A stretch of DNA of 64,000 bases from Verrucomicrobiota bacterium (GCA_029573725.1 JAKQDQ010000041.1:62001-126000); one strand, 5' to 3'; positions 1 through 9,615 are shown, counted from the first letter of the stretch. The notes: generated by a model from the letters alone, not told the origin. A program made the numbers and translations.

Positions 1-1
1 G

Positions 2-1471
2 GCGCAGGGAGTGCCGGAGGGGTACATCAACACCCTGTACGAAGACGCGGCGACCAATTTGTGGATCAGCATCCGCGGAGTGGGGGTCAGCCGTTACCGC
101 GATGGAGCGGTCGCCACCTACGGCCTGCGCGAAGGACTGGCCAGTGACGAGGTGTTCGAGATCTTGGAGGACGATGCCGGCAATTTCTGGATGAGCGGCC
201 TGCGCGGGATTTTTCGGGTCAGCCGCTGGCAATTTGACGACCCCGCCTTCACCCAGGCCCGCCAGCTTCGCTGCACCGTGTTTGGCCCGGAAGACGGCTT
301 GGCCACGGCCCAGTGCAACGGGGTGGCCCGGCCGTCAGGATGGAAAAGCTCGGACGGGCGACTGTGGTTCGCCTCCATCCGGGGCGCGCTGATCGTCGAG
401 CCGGGAATCAAATTAAACGCGTTGCCACCGCGGGTTGTGATCGAGGAGGTGACGCGGGATCAGCAGGTTTTACCGCGCACCACCGGGGCGCGCCCTGGCC
501 GGGAGGGGGTGCGGGTGCCGCCCGGGCGGGGGCGTTTGGGGATTCACTTTACGGCGCTCAGTTTGCAGGCAGCCGAGAAAAACGAGTTCCGCTATCGCGT
601 GGCCAAACTGGACCCGCAGTGGATTGAGGCGGGGCACCAACGGGTCGCCTACTTTGACGCCCTGCCTCCGGGGCGTTACGAATTCGAGGTGCTGGCCAGC
701 AACAATGACGGCATCTGGGCGACGGACAGCGCCCGCCTGCTCCTGGAGGTTCTGCCGTACTTCTGGCAGACATGGTGGTTCCGGGTGAGCGTGGCGGCGC
801 TGCTCCTGACCGCCGTTGGCGCGCTGTATCGGGTGCGCGTCGCCCGCCTGCGCGGATTGGAAGATTTGCGCCGCAAGATCGCCGCGGATTTGCATGACGA
901 TATCGGTTCGCGTTTGACCAAGCTCGCCATGTTGACCGACTCTGCGACCCGCGAAATGCCGCCGGACCACCCCCAGCAGGTCTCCCTGCAAAGGATTTCC
1001 GGCGCCGTGCAGGAAATGACGCGGGCGATGGATGAAATCGTTTGGACGGTGAATCCCCGCAATGATACGCTCGACAGCCTGGCCAATTATATTTTTCATT
1101 ACGCGCAGGAATATTTTCAACATACGCATGTGCGTTGTCGTTTGCAGCTCCCGCCAGTGTTGCCGGACGTGCGGATTTCCACCGGACAAAGGCACAACCT
1201 GTTCATGGCGGTCAAGGAGGCGCTGAACAACGTGCTCAAACATGCCGCAGCCACGGAGGTGCAGGTGAGCCTGGAGGTGACCAGCAGTGCCCTGACACTG
1301 ACGATCGTGGACAACGGCCGCGGACACGGAAAGACCGCGGCGGATCCCACCGGTGTCGGGGTGCAAAGCATGCAGCAGCGCCTGGCCAGGATCGGGGGAC
1401 AGTTCGAGATGAAGGGCAACGTCGCGGGAGGCACGGCGGTCACCCTGCGCCTGCCGGGAGATTGGTCGTGA
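2..1471 (+). CDS. Two-component sensor histidine kinase (propeller/Y_Y_Y type), 5' truncated by window edge
   Basis: The frame is open to the first bases, so the true start lies upstream and only the C-terminal ~490 residues are visible. In order: the last propeller-type segments (NLWISIRG and NFWMSGLRG repeats typical of two-component regulator propellers), a Y_Y_Y domain (FRYRVAKLD... to ...EVLASNNDGIW), one membrane helix (WWFRVSVAALLLTAVGALY), then a HisKA_3 dimerisation box around DLHDDIGSRL, whose His is the expected phosphorylation site, and a HATPase_c domain with N-box EALNNVLKHA and G1 box DNGRG. Known family role: a periplasmic ligand sensor phosphorylating a NarL-type regulator. 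The response regulator gene begins 73 bp downstream on the same strand, so they are very probably a pair. The ligand is unknown. Confidence 0.92.
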   Translation, partial: AQGVPEGYINTLYEDAATNLWISIRGVGVSRYRDGAVATYGLREGLASDEVFEILEDDAGNFWMSGLRGIFRVSRWQFDDPAFTQARQLRCTVFGPEDGLATAQCNGVARPSGWKSSDGRLWFASIRGALIVEPGIKLNALPPRVVIEEVTRDQQVLPRTTGARPGREGVRVPPGRGRLGIHFTALSLQAAEKNEFRYRVAKLDPQWIEAGHQRVAYFDALPPGRYEFEVLASNNDGIWATDSARLLLEVLPYFWQTWWFRVSVAALLLTAVGALYRVRVARLRGLEDLRRKIAADLHDDIGSRLTKLAMLTDSATREMPPDHPQQVSLQRISGAVQEMTRAMDEIVWTVNPRNDTLDSLANYIFHYAQEYFQHTHVRCRLQLPPVLPDVRISTGQRHNLFMAVKEALNNVLKHAAATEVQVSLEVTSSALTLTIVDNGRGHGKTAADPTGVGVQSMQQRLARIGGQFEMKGNVAGGTAVTLRLPGDWS

Positions 1472-1544
1472 CAAGCCCCGCTGCCGCAGACATCTTCGTG
1501 GCCGTGGCAGACCACAGGTCATTTGCCGCCAGCTAGCACTGTTC

Positions 1545-2189
1545 ATGGTGGAGAAACCAGACAAGCGGATCAGGGTGTCCCTCATCGAGGATGACGAATG
1601 GATTCGCGAAAATCTTGCCGCGCAGATCAACCGTCGGAAAGGTCTGGCCATCGGAAAATGTTACGCCACGGCGGAAGCCGCCCTGGGCACGATTGCCGCC
1701 GAGCCGCCGGAGGTGGTGTTGGTGGATATCAATCTGCCGAAGATGAACGGGATCGAGTGTGTCCGCAAAATCAAGGCGCTGCTGCCGGAGACCCAGATCC
1801 TGATGCTCACCGCCTACGAGGACAGCGAAAAAATATTCAAATCCCTCCTGGCGGGCGCGAGCGGTTATTTGCTGAAGCGCACCCCGCAGAACGAAATTTT
1901 GCAGGCGATTGAAGACGTTTACCGCGGCGCGTCCCCCATGTCCGGCCACATCGCCCGCAAGGTGGTGCAGTATTTCAATCAGCGCGGAGTCAGCGAGGAT
2001 GAAATCGAAAAGCTTTCGAATCGCGAGCGCGAGGTCCTGGATCGGCTGGCGGAGGGCATCGCCTACAAGGAAATCGCCGACGCCTTGGGGTTGAGCATTG
2101 ATACCGTGCGCATGCACATCAAAAGCATTTACAGCAAGCTCCACGTCCACTCGCGCGGCGAGGCGGTGGCGAAATATCTCTTGAAATAA
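1545..2189 (+). CDS. NarL/FixJ-family response regulator
   Basis: 214 residues. The N-terminal receiver domain has the acidic cluster E15-D16-D17, phospho-acceptor D61 (VVLVDINLPKMNG), T89 and K111. The C-terminal LuxR-type helix-turn-helix (LSNREREVLDRLAEG ... TVRMHIKSIYSKL) binds DNA. ATG 1545 gives a domain beginning exactly where receivers normally start. It follows the hybrid-sensor-like kinase in the same direction and is expected to receive phosphate from it. The target promoters cannot be deduced. The lipoprotein hydrolase gene starts only 3 bp after its stop and is probably co-transcribed. Confidence 0.93.
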   Translation: MVEKPDKRIRVSLIEDDEWIRENLAAQINRRKGLAIGKCYATAEAALGTIAAEPPEVVLVDINLPKMNGIECVRKIKALLPETQILMLTAYEDSEKIFKSLLAGASGYLLKRTPQNEILQAIEDVYRGASPMSGHIARKVVQYFNQRGVSEDEIEKLSNREREVLDRLAEGIAYKEIADALGLSIDTVRMHIKSIYSKLHVHSRGEAVAKYLLK

Positions 2190-2192
2190 CCC

Positions 2193-3083
2193 ATGGCTCC
2201 ACGCTGGTTGCCTCCGCTGTTGTGTGGCCTGGCCTGGCTGGCCGGCCTTGGGTTGAGCGGTTGCACTTCCCGGACTGCCGTGATGAACTCCTCCGTCTTC
2301 CATTACCACCTGGATTATTCGACGCCCACCGATCCACGGCTGCAACGTGATCTGGAGCAGATAGACCGGAGGTTGCGCGAGCGTTGGGGCATGACGCCGG
2401 AACAGACTGCCGTCGGCGTGTTGGACTTGCGGACCTTGCGGCTGGCGATGGTCAATCCTGATCGCGAGGAATACGCCGCCAGCGTGCCAAAAATTGGGAT
2501 TTTGCTGGCGTACTTCCAGTTGCATCCCGCGGCCGCCACCCACCTCGCGCCGGAAACGCGGCACGAACTCGGGCTGATGGTCAAAGCTTCGGACAACGCC
2601 ATGGCCGCAAAGTTTTCCCGTGAACTGGGGCTCAAACCCATTCAAGACGTGCTGAATTCCTACGGTTTCTACGATGCCGCTCGCGGCGGCGGGTTGTGGG
2701 TGGGAAAACATTATGGGCAGGGCGGAGAACGGCATGGTTCACCCGTAGGGGACAATTCGCATGCGGCCACGGTGCGTCAGGTGCTGCGTTATTTTCTGCT
2801 GCTTGAGCAGGGCCGGCTGGTGTCCCCGGCGGCCTCGAAGGTCATGCGGGACATTTTTGCCTCTCCGGACCTCCCGCACGATGACATCAAATTCGTTCGT
2901 GGGCTTGCGGGCCGGCCGGTCCAGATCATACGCAAATGGGGTTCGTGGGAGGATTGGTTGCATGATGCCGCTGTGGTCACCGGCGCAGGACGGCATTATA
3001 TTCTGGTCGGACTCACCCATCATCCGCGCGGAGATGAGTATCTGACCGCCCTGGTTCAATCCGTGGATGAATTGTTGCGCTAA
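2193..3083 (+). CDS. Lipoprotein serine hydrolase, class A beta-lactamase-like fold
   Basis: 296 residues. A type II signal peptide ends in LSGC (lipid-modified Cys24), so the protein is probably membrane-anchored in the periplasm. The active-site motifs of the penicillin-recognising fold are visible: S97-V-P-K100 (SxxK), S133-D-N135 (SDN) and a KWGS stretch near residue 250 in the place of KTG. The family includes class A beta-lactamases and related peptidoglycan-acting or unknown serine hydrolases. Because the third motif is KWG rather than KTG/KSG, true beta-lactamase activity is uncertain. Its position 3 bp after the response regulator suggests a shared transcript. A cell-wall-related role is inferred only. 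Confidence 0.8.
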   Translation: MAPRWLPPLLCGLAWLAGLGLSGCTSRTAVMNSSVFHYHLDYSTPTDPRLQRDLEQIDRRLRERWGMTPEQTAVGVLDLRTLRLAMVNPDREEYAASVPKIGILLAYFQLHPAAATHLAPETRHELGLMVKASDNAMAAKFSRELGLKPIQDVLNSYGFYDAARGGGLWVGKHYGQGGERHGSPVGDNSHAATVRQVLRYFLLLEQGRLVSPAASKVMRDIFASPDLPHDDIKFVRGLAGRPVQIIRKWGSWEDWLHDAAVVTGAGRHYILVGLTHHPRGDEYLTALVQSVDELLR

Positions 3084-3206
3084 AGTTCAGCCGGGTTCCG
3101 CTTCCGTCGCGACCACCGGTCCCCGGAGCGCGCGGCGGGGATGGTTGCGGAACCAGCCGGCACACGCGCTCCGGCTGGTTCCGTGGCGATCGTTCCGCGG
3201 TGCCCC

Positions 3207-3482
3207 TCAGTGGCAACCACGATGGCCCCAATGAACTGGGCGGTGACGGCGTGGGGGCTGAAACCACGGTGGGGCGTGCCGCGGCGGCGGCGCTGGTCGG
3301 ATCACCCGCGCGGGACAAACCGGCGCCGGCAGCACAAGGACCGGCGGGCCGACGACCACTGGCGGCCGGATCACCACCGGCGGTGGCAGCGGGATGCCGA
3401 TGCCAATGCTCACGTTGATTCCGGCGGACGCCACCACCAGTCCTCCGGCCAGCACGGTTGTTACAAGCAGCAGTTTTTTCAT
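3207..3482 (-). CDS. Small secreted Pro/Val-rich protein, function unknown
   Basis: 91 residues from ATG 3482. A longer frame exists upstream, but the Met at 3482 begins a clean signal peptide (MKKLLLVTTVLAGGLVVASA). The mature part is low-complexity, with VVIRPPVVVGPP-type repeats followed by an Arg/Pro/His-rich tail. Similar short proteins with PPVVV repeats are common in Verrucomicrobiota and are normally annotated as hypothetical. No catalytic motif is visible. It stands alone between the convergent serine-hydrolase gene and the ArsR-methyltransferase gene. Confidence 0.55.
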   Translation of the reverse strand: MKKLLLVTTVLAGGLVVASAGINVSIGIGIPLPPPVVIRPPVVVGPPVLVLPAPVCPARVIRPAPPPRHAPPWFQPPRRHRPVHWGHRGCH

Positions 3483-3652
3483 ACGAGCTTGAGACGTCGC
3501 TCTACGAGGATCCTTCGAGTCGCAGGGAAAGTTTTGATTTTTAAATTTTGAATAAACGAACAGGCGCGGCGTCATCGCGGGTCCGGCCGTGCTTCCGATA
3601 GAAATCCGGCCGCAGTTTCGACCGAAGGGAGCGGCGCCGGGAAGCGGGCGGG

Positions 3653-4582
3653 CTATTTTTCGCCGCTGGCGAGCAGTGTTTGGAAATGCGGCGGTTGTTC
3701 TTCCCGCGCCACACTGCTCACTTCCACCTTCTTGAAGCCGGCCGCCTCCAGCCAGTGATGCAATTCGCTTTCAGGGAAACCCAGCCAGCGGTCTCCATAC
3801 AACTCACGCGCCCGCTCAAATTTGTGCGCCAGCAAATCCAGGATGAGCACCTGACCGCCGGGTTTGAGCAATTGCGCGGCGCTGACCAGCGTCCGGGCTG
3901 GATCTTCGGCGTGATGCAACGCCTGGCTGAGGATGACTACATCCACGCTGGCGGCCTCGATGGGGGGGTGCTGCAGGTCGCCGCACCGGAATTCCAGGTT
4001 TTTTAGACCGTTTTTTTTCGCCTTCGCCGCGCCAAAAGCCACAATTTTTTTCGAGTTGTCCACTGCGATCACCTTTTTGCAGCGCCGCGCCAACAGCTCG
4101 CTCAGCAGACCTTCACCCGCACCCAGGTCGGCCACAACCAGCGGCGGAAGCATCCGCAACAGCAGCTGCCCAAATGCCGGCCAGGAGCGGCCCGGCCCGT
4201 ACACGCGATCGAAGCGTCCTGCCACCTGGTTGAAAAACACCTTTTCCTGTTCGCGCCGCCGGTGGAGAATCCGCTTGAGGTTGATGTGATCGTGCGCGTG
4301 CTCGGGCAGCTCCCGCGCGCCATTGATGGCGAGACGGATGAATTCCGCCGTCACCCCTTTTGCATCCGGATTCAGTTTGTAGAACGTGCGCTTGCCCTCG
4401 CGGCGGGCAGTGACCAGTTCGCAGTCGGCCAGCAAGCCCAGATGCGTGGAGATGCGCGACTGCCCCATGCGCGTGGCTTCCTGCAATTCATTGACGGAGA
4501 GTTCGTCCTTTTCCAGCAAGGCAATGAGGCGCAGCCGGGTGGCGTCGGACAAAACCCGCAGTGATTTCAGCGTCGAACTCAT
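3653..4582 (-). CDS. ArsR-family regulator fused to SAM-dependent methyltransferase
   Basis: 309 residues from ATG 4582; the frame is open further upstream, but this Met starts the winged-helix domain directly. Residues ~1-75 are an ArsR winged helix (LSDATRLRLIALL, QSRISTHLGLLADCELV, wing REGKRTFYKL). Residues ~110-309 are a class I methyltransferase with motif I ADLGAGEG (151-158), acidic D175 and LSQALHH (motif IV region). The Cys metal-binding motifs of classic ArsR proteins are not evident, so the effector is probably not arsenic. ArsR-type SahR regulators of other bacteria sense S-adenosylhomocysteine and control SAM-cycle genes. metK and ahcY lie 1.8 kb away, so a SAM/SAH-sensing role is a reasonable inference. 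Confidence 0.88.
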   Translation of the reverse strand: MSSTLKSLRVLSDATRLRLIALLEKDELSVNELQEATRMGQSRISTHLGLLADCELVTARREGKRTFYKLNPDAKGVTAEFIRLAINGARELPEHAHDHINLKRILHRRREQEKVFFNQVAGRFDRVYGPGRSWPAFGQLLLRMLPPLVVADLGAGEGLLSELLARRCKKVIAVDNSKKIVAFGAAKAKKNGLKNLEFRCGDLQHPPIEAASVDVVILSQALHHAEDPARTLVSAAQLLKPGGQVLILDLLAHKFERARELYGDRWLGFPESELHHWLEAAGFKKVEVSSVAREEQPPHFQTLLASGEK

Positions 4583-4693
4583 CGTACATAGACCTGCCAA
4601 ATCCTCCCGGCCCGCACAAGCGCGCAGTTCGCAGGTCCGCGTTCCATCGGTCGGGCGGTCTTGACACGGGCTTCCGCTTGTGCCAGCTATGAG

Positions 4694-5560
4694 ATGATGA
4701 CTGATCCCAGAAAGCCGGCGATTGCGTGTCAACCGCCCTGGCGCCGGCCGGTGGCACGCACAGAACGCGGGCCGGCCAGCCATCGTTCTCCGTCCGCTGC
4801 GCGCCGTCGTGGTTTTACCTTGATCGAGCTGTTGGTGGTCATCGCCATTATTGCCATTCTGGCTTCCATGCTGTTGCCGGCACTGGCCAAGGCGAAAGAA
4901 AAGGCCAAGGCGACCAAGTGTGTGAACAACCTCAAACAGGTCAGTCTGGCCATGATTCTTTACGGGAATGACAATCAGGATGCGATGGTGCTGTTTCTTG
5001 ACGAGGCCCGGCAATCCCCGGCCGATGCGTGGTGGAATGCCGGCGGCATGGGGATGCTCTGGCCAGATGCGCTCCGGCCGTACCTGACCACGACCAACGT
5101 CATCGCCTGTCCTTCCGTGTTGTCCAGCACGTATGGCGCGATGGGCATTGCGCTGAACCATCCGGAAATTGGCGGATGGCTCAAGGACCCGATCAAGTTG
5201 TCGTCCATCAAGCGTCCCAGCGAAACGGTGCCGTTTGCGGATTCCGGGCTGATTGCCAATCCAACCGAACGTAATCCGGATTTATGGGTTGAGAAAAAAG
5301 GCATGCAGGAGCTGTATTACCGCACGCCGACCAACGTGGGGTATTACAACGACGATCCGCAACGTCCAGTGCCCCGCCATGCTGGACGGTGTGTTGCCGG
5401 TTTCACCGACGGGCATGCGGCCGGCATCAAGGTGAGCTTGATCGGATTGCAGTACTATCCCGGGCGGGATTTCTCCGGAAGGGTTGCCTATGGCAATCCC
5501 CGGTGGAGTGGCTCGGGAAACCGGATTTATGACCCGCGCTGGATGTGGGATGCCGAGTAA
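4694..5560 (+). CDS. Type IV pilin-like pseudopilin (prepilin-type N-terminal cleavage/methylation domain)
   Basis: 288 residues if ATG 4694 is used (ATG 4697 is equally possible; a TTG 33 bp upstream is less likely). After an unusually long ~40-residue basic leader comes the class III signal [17 protein letters not shown], cleaved by prepilin peptidase after Gly, then a hydrophobic helix and the Verrucomicrobia-typical continuation [22 protein letters not shown]. The C-terminal part is the globular domain of the DUF1559/H-X9-DG-like pseudopilins ([11 protein letters not shown] near the end). These proteins are abundant in Planctomycetes/Verrucomicrobia and their function is unknown. It is divergent from the ArsR-methyltransferase gene, with 111 bp between the start codons. 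Confidence 0.88.
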   Translation: MMTDPRKPAIACQPPWRRPVARTERGPASHRSPSAARRRGFTLIELLVVIAIIAILASMLLPALAKAKEKAKATKCVNNLKQVSLAMILYGNDNQDAMVLFLDEARQSPADAWWNAGGMGMLWPDALRPYLTTTNVIACPSVLSSTYGAMGIALNHPEIGGWLKDPIKLSSIKRPSETVPFADSGLIANPTERNPDLWVEKKGMQELYYRTPTNVGYYNDDPQRPVPRHAGRCVAGFTDGHAAGIKVSLIGLQYYPGRDFSGRVAYGNPRWSGSGNRIYDPRWMWDAE

Positions 5561-5598
5561 CGCCGGGAAGCCCGGCAAACCTTGATCCCGGATTCCGG

Positions 5599-6234
5599 AT
5601 GAAATCGCAAAAACCCCTCATGCTTGTCAGCGTCTTGGTGCTTGGCGCTGCCGCGGTGTTCCTCTGGCGCCACTTCTCCCCCCGCACGGTCAATCTGAAG
5701 CCCAGCGCTGCGGTGGGAGAACTGCTGGCCCACGAAGCGGGGCAACTGGCCGGCCCCTCCGGCAAGGTGGTCCTGCTCAGTCGCCCGGTGGACCCGAAGG
5801 AAACCGATGCGAACGGCGAGCGGGTGCACGCCTTCATGACGACCCTGCGGCGGCAGGCCGGGGTCACGTTGGTTGCGGAGTGGGCTCCGCGGCAGGCCGG
5901 AGTCATGGACGTCGGGGCGGTTTCCACCGAACAATTCGTCACGGCGCTGGAGCGCCATCCCGATGCCAAGGTCCTGCTCGTGTTTGCCGGGTTGCCCGCC
6001 TGGTCCCAGGATCTGGCGGGAAAAATTTCCGCCCGTTCCCTGAAAGTCGTGGCGGTTTGCGGTTACGGTGACAATGTTCGCCGCTGGCTGGAGTCCGGAT
6101 CACTGGCGCTGGCTGCCGTACCCCGTTTCGATGCGCCTCCCGAGAATGTGCCGGCACCGCAACCCCCCCGGGACTGGTTTGACCGCGAGTTTTTAATGGT
6201 GCGTCCGGACACGGTTTCCCAATTGCCGTTCTGA
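5599..6234 (+). CDS. Membrane-anchored protein of unknown function
   Basis: 211 residues. ATG 5599 is preferred over an upstream in-frame ATG that would overlap the previous gene, because it leads straight into an uncleaved signal anchor (LMLVSVLVLGAAAVFLW). The rest is soluble and probably extracytoplasmic, with alternating hydrophobic strands and helices (AKVLLVFAGLP, SLKVVAVCGYG) suggesting a Rossmann-like fold. No known motif was recognised. It follows the pseudopilin gene by 38 bp and may be co-transcribed. A GC-rich hairpin directly after the stop separates it from metK. Confidence 0.65.
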   Translation: MKSQKPLMLVSVLVLGAAAVFLWRHFSPRTVNLKPSAAVGELLAHEAGQLAGPSGKVVLLSRPVDPKETDANGERVHAFMTTLRRQAGVTLVAEWAPRQAGVMDVGAVSTEQFVTALERHPDAKVLLVFAGLPAWSQDLAGKISARSLKVVAVCGYGDNVRRWLESGSLALAAVPRFDAPPENVPAPQPPRDWFDREFLMVRPDTVSQLPF

Positions 6235-6237
6235 CTG

Positions 6238-6257
6238 CCCGGGTGGAGACGCCCGGG
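6238..6257 (+). terminator. Terminator-like hairpin after the membrane-anchored unknown
   Basis: CCCGGG at 6238-6243 pairs with CCCGGG at 6252-6257 around an 8-nt loop, starting 4 bp after the stop codon of the preceding gene. There is no T-tract, so intrinsic termination is only suggested. Confidence 0.35.
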
Positions 6258-6323
6258 TTGGAAGGAGATTTGCAGCGCCGCAACGAGACGCAACGCAGGT
6301 GGGCCGGCCCGGAAAAGAACTGG

Positions 6324-6365
6324 TTGACCAAAATGAATTTGAGCGTATCATCCCATCTTGATACG
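6324..6365 (+). promoter_or_regulatory. metK promoter overlapped by a perfect inverted repeat (putative operator)
   Basis: A -35-like TTGACC (6324-6329) lies 16 bp before a -10-like TATCAT (6346-6351), 45 bp ahead of the metK ATG. The -10 box sits inside a perfect 7-bp inverted repeat, CGTATCA (6344-6350) and TGATACG (6359-6365), with an 8-bp spacer. This ATCA-N8-TGAT geometry resembles operators of ArsR-type winged-helix repressors, and an ArsR-methyltransferase gene lies nearby. Binding is inferred. No SAM or SAH riboswitch consensus was recognised in this leader. Confidence 0.6.
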
Positions 6366-6396
6366 TTAATATGTGATGAATTAAAACCTTTGACGA

Positions 6397-7584
6397 ATGA
6401 GCAAAACCTACATCTTTTCTTCCGAGTCGGTCGGGGAAGGTCATCCCGACAAAGTGTGCGACACCATTTCCGATGCCGTGCTGGATGCCTGCCTGGAGCA
6501 GGATCGGTTCAGCCGTGTCGCTTGCGAGACGTACGCCAAGAGCAATCTGGTCGTGGTGGGCGGCGAAATTACCACCAAGGCCAAACTGGACTTTGTCAAA
6601 ATCGCCCGCCAAGCGATCCGCGACATTGGCTACGTGAATGATGACGATGTTTTTCACGCGGACCGGGTTTTCGTGAACGTGTTGCTGACCTCCCAATCTA
6701 TGGACATTGCCCAGGGGGTGGACGCGCGGAAGGCCAAGGGCAAGAAGACGGCGAAGCAGGGGGCGGGAGATCAGGGATTGATGTTCGGTTACGCCTGCAA
6801 TGAAACGCCGGAATTGATGCCTGCGCCCATCATGTTCGCGCACCGGCTTGGTCGCGAACTGACCCGTATTCGCAAGAGCGGCAAGGGCCCCGCCTGGCTG
6901 CGCCCCGATGCCAAATCACAAGTGTCGGTGGTGTACGAAGACGGCCGGCCCGTGGCGATTTCCAATGTGGTGATTTCCACCCAGCACGCGGACCGGTGGA
7001 ACGGCCGGGAGGTTTCGCACGCGGAGATCGAAAAATTTTGCATCGAACAGCTCATCAAAAAGGTTTTGCCGGCCGGAATGCTGACCAGGAAAACCGAATT
7101 TCTGATCAACCCCACAGGGCGCTTTGTCGTGGGCGGCCCCCAAGGGGACACGGGCTTGACCGGTCGCAAGATCATTGTGGACAGTTATGGCGGCACCGGC
7201 CGCCATGGCGGCGGCGCCTTCTCGGGCAAGGATCCCACCAAAGTGGATCGAAGCGCGGCGTACATGGGGCGCTGGGTGGCAAAGAACATTGTCGCGGCCA
7301 AGCTGGCCGAGAAGTGTGAAATCCAGTTTGCCTACGCCATCGGCTATCCCGACCCGGTGAGTGTGCATGTGGATACGTTTGGGACGGCCAAGGTGGCTGA
7401 CGCCAAAATCCTCCGGGCGGTGAACAAGGTGTTCGATTTTCAACCGGCGGCCATCATTGAACAGTTGAATCTGCTTCGGCCGATTTATTCCAAAACCACC
7501 AACTACGGCCACTTCGGCAAGAATGACAAGGACCTCACCTGGGAAACGACCAACAAAACCGAAGCCTTGCTCCGGGCCCTGTAG
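6397..7584 (+). CDS. metK: S-adenosylmethionine synthase
   Basis: 395 residues, a normal length for the family. MetK makes SAM from methionine and ATP in the cytoplasm. Signatures visible are [22 protein letters not shown] at the N-terminus (substrate binding), [13 protein letters not shown] (the hexapeptide-like signature), [26 protein letters not shown] and the glycine-rich [19 protein letters not shown]. The start at ATG 6397 places the SES motif at residue ~8, as in homologues. It precedes ahcY by 53 bp on the same strand, so synthesis of SAM and recycling of SAH are genetically linked. An inverted repeat overlaps its promoter. Confidence 0.98.
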   Translation: MSKTYIFSSESVGEGHPDKVCDTISDAVLDACLEQDRFSRVACETYAKSNLVVVGGEITTKAKLDFVKIARQAIRDIGYVNDDDVFHADRVFVNVLLTSQSMDIAQGVDARKAKGKKTAKQGAGDQGLMFGYACNETPELMPAPIMFAHRLGRELTRIRKSGKGPAWLRPDAKSQVSVVYEDGRPVAISNVVISTQHADRWNGREVSHAEIEKFCIEQLIKKVLPAGMLTRKTEFLINPTGRFVVGGPQGDTGLTGRKIIVDSYGGTGRHGGGAFSGKDPTKVDRSAAYMGRWVAKNIVAAKLAEKCEIQFAYAIGYPDPVSVHVDTFGTAKVADAKILRAVNKVFDFQPAAIIEQLNLLRPIYSKTTNYGHFGKNDKDLTWETTNKTEALLRAL

Positions 7585-7637
7585 TTCTCCTCCCTCGCGA
7601 ATCAATCAATCCACCCGGACTCGTTTCGTTTCCTGTT

Positions 7638-9140
7638 ATGCCTAAAGCAGCCAAATCCAAGTTAAGTTCCGTTCTGGCGGAAGTGAGCGCCGCCCTGCCC
7701 AATCTCGCCGCCTTTGCGGCCCGGACGCCGGTGGGGAAGGATTACATCGTGCGCGATATTGCCCTGGCCGATTGGGGGCGCAAAGAAATCGCCGTTGCCG
7801 AACATGAAATGCCCGGTCTGATGGCCGTGCGCAAAAAGTACGCCCAGCAACAACCGCTCAAAGGCGTGCGCATCACCGGTTCGCTGCACATGACGATTCA
7901 GACCGCCGTGCTGATCGAGACGCTGGTCGCCCTCGGCGCAACCGTGCGCTGGGCTTCGTGCAATATTTTTTCCACCCAGGACCATGCGGCGGCGGCCATT
8001 GCCGCCACCGGCACGCCTGTCTTCGCGTGGAAGGGCGAGGCGCTGGAGGAATACTGGGAACTGACCTTGAAGGCGATTTTGTTTCCCGGCGATCAGGGGC
8101 CGCAACTCGTTGTGGACGATGGCGGGGACGTCACGCTGCTGATCCATAAGGGCTATGAGCTGGAACATGGGGACAAATGGGCCTACCAGACCAAGGGGGA
8201 CAGTCATGAAGTGGGCGTGGTAAAGGCGTTGTTGCGCCGGTTGGCCCGCGAAAAACCGGGCCTCTGGACAAAGATCGTCAAAGGATGGCGTGGGGTTTCG
8301 GAAGAAACCACCACGGGCGTACACCGTCTCTACCAGCTGGCGGAGCAGGGGAAATTGCTCGTGCCGGCCATCAACGTCAATGACTCGGTCACCAAGTCCA
8401 AGTTCGACAATCTTTATGGCTGTCGCGAATCTCTCGCCGATGGGATCAAGCGCGCCACCGATGTGATGGTGGCCGGCAAGGTTGCCGTCGTCTGCGGCTA
8501 CGGGGACGTGGGCAAAGGCTCCGCGCACTCGTTGCGGGCGTATGGCGCGCGCGTCATCATTACCGAGATCGACCCCATCAATGCGCTGCAAGCGGCAATG
8601 GAGGGCTTTGAAGTCAACACGCTCGAGAGCACGCTCGGCACCGGGGACATTTATGTCACCACCACCGGCAATTGCGATGTGATCACGGTGGCGCACCTCC
8701 TCAAAATGAAGGACCAGGCGATCGTCTGTAACATCGGTCACTTTGACAACGAAATTCAGGTGGAGCAGTTGAAACGCGTCCGGGGGGTGCGCATTGAAAA
8801 TATCAAGCCCCAGTACGATCGTTACCATTTGCCGGGGGGACGGAGCATCTATTTGCTGGCGGAAGGGCGGCTGGTCAATCTGGGCTGCGCCACCGGTCAC
8901 CCCAGTTTCGTCATGAGCAACAGTTTCACCAATCAGACGCTGGCGCAGATTGATCTCTGGGCGAACAAGAACACCTACAAGAAGGCGGTTTATCGTCTTC
9001 CCAAGAAGCTTGATGAAGAAGTGGCCCGGCTGCACCTGGACAAGATCGGTGTGAAGCTGACCAGGCTTACCAAGCACCAGGCCGCCTACCTCGGCGTGCC
9101 GGTCGAGGGACCATACAAGCCGGAACATTATCGCTACTGA
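7638..9140 (+). CDS. ahcY: Adenosylhomocysteinase (S-adenosylhomocysteine hydrolase)
   Basis: 500 residues. It reversibly hydrolyses SAH, the product of methyl transfer, to homocysteine and adenosine using tightly bound NAD. Visible features are the N-terminal substrate domain ([39 protein letters not shown]), the catalytic [19 protein letters not shown] region, the NAD-binding glycine motif [12 protein letters not shown], and the C-terminal KPEHYRY signature. It follows metK by 53 bp and forms a SAM-cycle operon with it. An inhibitory build-up of SAH is avoided by this enzyme, which fits regulation by an SAH-sensing ArsR protein. Confidence 0.98.
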   Translation: MPKAAKSKLSSVLAEVSAALPNLAAFAARTPVGKDYIVRDIALADWGRKEIAVAEHEMPGLMAVRKKYAQQQPLKGVRITGSLHMTIQTAVLIETLVALGATVRWASCNIFSTQDHAAAAIAATGTPVFAWKGEALEEYWELTLKAILFPGDQGPQLVVDDGGDVTLLIHKGYELEHGDKWAYQTKGDSHEVGVVKALLRRLAREKPGLWTKIVKGWRGVSEETTTGVHRLYQLAEQGKLLVPAINVNDSVTKSKFDNLYGCRESLADGIKRATDVMVAGKVAVVCGYGDVGKGSAHSLRAYGARVIITEIDPINALQAAMEGFEVNTLESTLGTGDIYVTTTGNCDVITVAHLLKMKDQAIVCNIGHFDNEIQVEQLKRVRGVRIENIKPQYDRYHLPGGRSIYLLAEGRLVNLGCATGHPSFVMSNSFTNQTLAQIDLWANKNTYKKAVYRLPKKLDEEVARLHLDKIGVKLTRLTKHQAAYLGVPVEGPYKPEHYRY

Positions 9141-9615
9141 AACATTCTCGGCGCGGTGTTGTCGCTTCGCCTGCCGGAACGGGCGGCGGGCTTCAGTATG
9201 CGTAAACTTGTCGGATAATCTGTTCCATCCGGGGGGCGATCGTCGGGGCGGGGCGTGCAGCAACGCCGAACCGGGTTGGGTTCGCGCGGGCGGATTCTCC
9301 TGGCACTGGTCCGCGTGATTGCGTCTGGCCCGCAAACGATCCCGAGCCGGACCCGGCCGGGCTCGGTTGCCCCGGCGGTGGCGACGCAGCGTTTGAGCCC
9401 GGAGGCCACCACAGGCCCATTATTGGGGAGCTCCCCGCGCGATCCTTTCGTCCCCTCCACCGGCGCGTTTGGCCACGCGGATTCGGTCAATGATTGCGAA
9501 CGTCGGGAGAGGCATTATCAACCGTCAGGAAGGCCGGCGAGTTGCGCCGATGTGGCCCATCCCGGGGCGCAAAGCGCGGCTTGCCGTCCGGCCGGGAAAA
9601 AAGTAAAAACTAGTG
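9141..9615. other. Intergenic region, no gene recognised
   Basis: 475 bp between ahcY and the next secreted-protein gene. Short open frames on both strands are GC-driven and show no conserved motif, signal peptide or ribosome binding site. The promoter of the cytochrome c maturation genes is expected here, but no clear -35/-10 pair was found. Confidence 0.4.

Noticed and set aside
2193..3083. Acquired beta-lactamase resistance gene
   Set aside because: SxxK and SDN motifs exist, but the third motif is KWG and the gene is part of a local operon; generic serine hydrolase is the safer call.
6238..6396. SAM or SAH riboswitch upstream of metK
   Set aside because: No consensus core of any SAM/SAH riboswitch class was recognised; a promoter plus palindrome explains the sequence better.
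7662..9335. 557-residue frame opposite ahcY
   Set aside because: Complete overlap with a clearly identified enzyme gene and no recognisable protein features.
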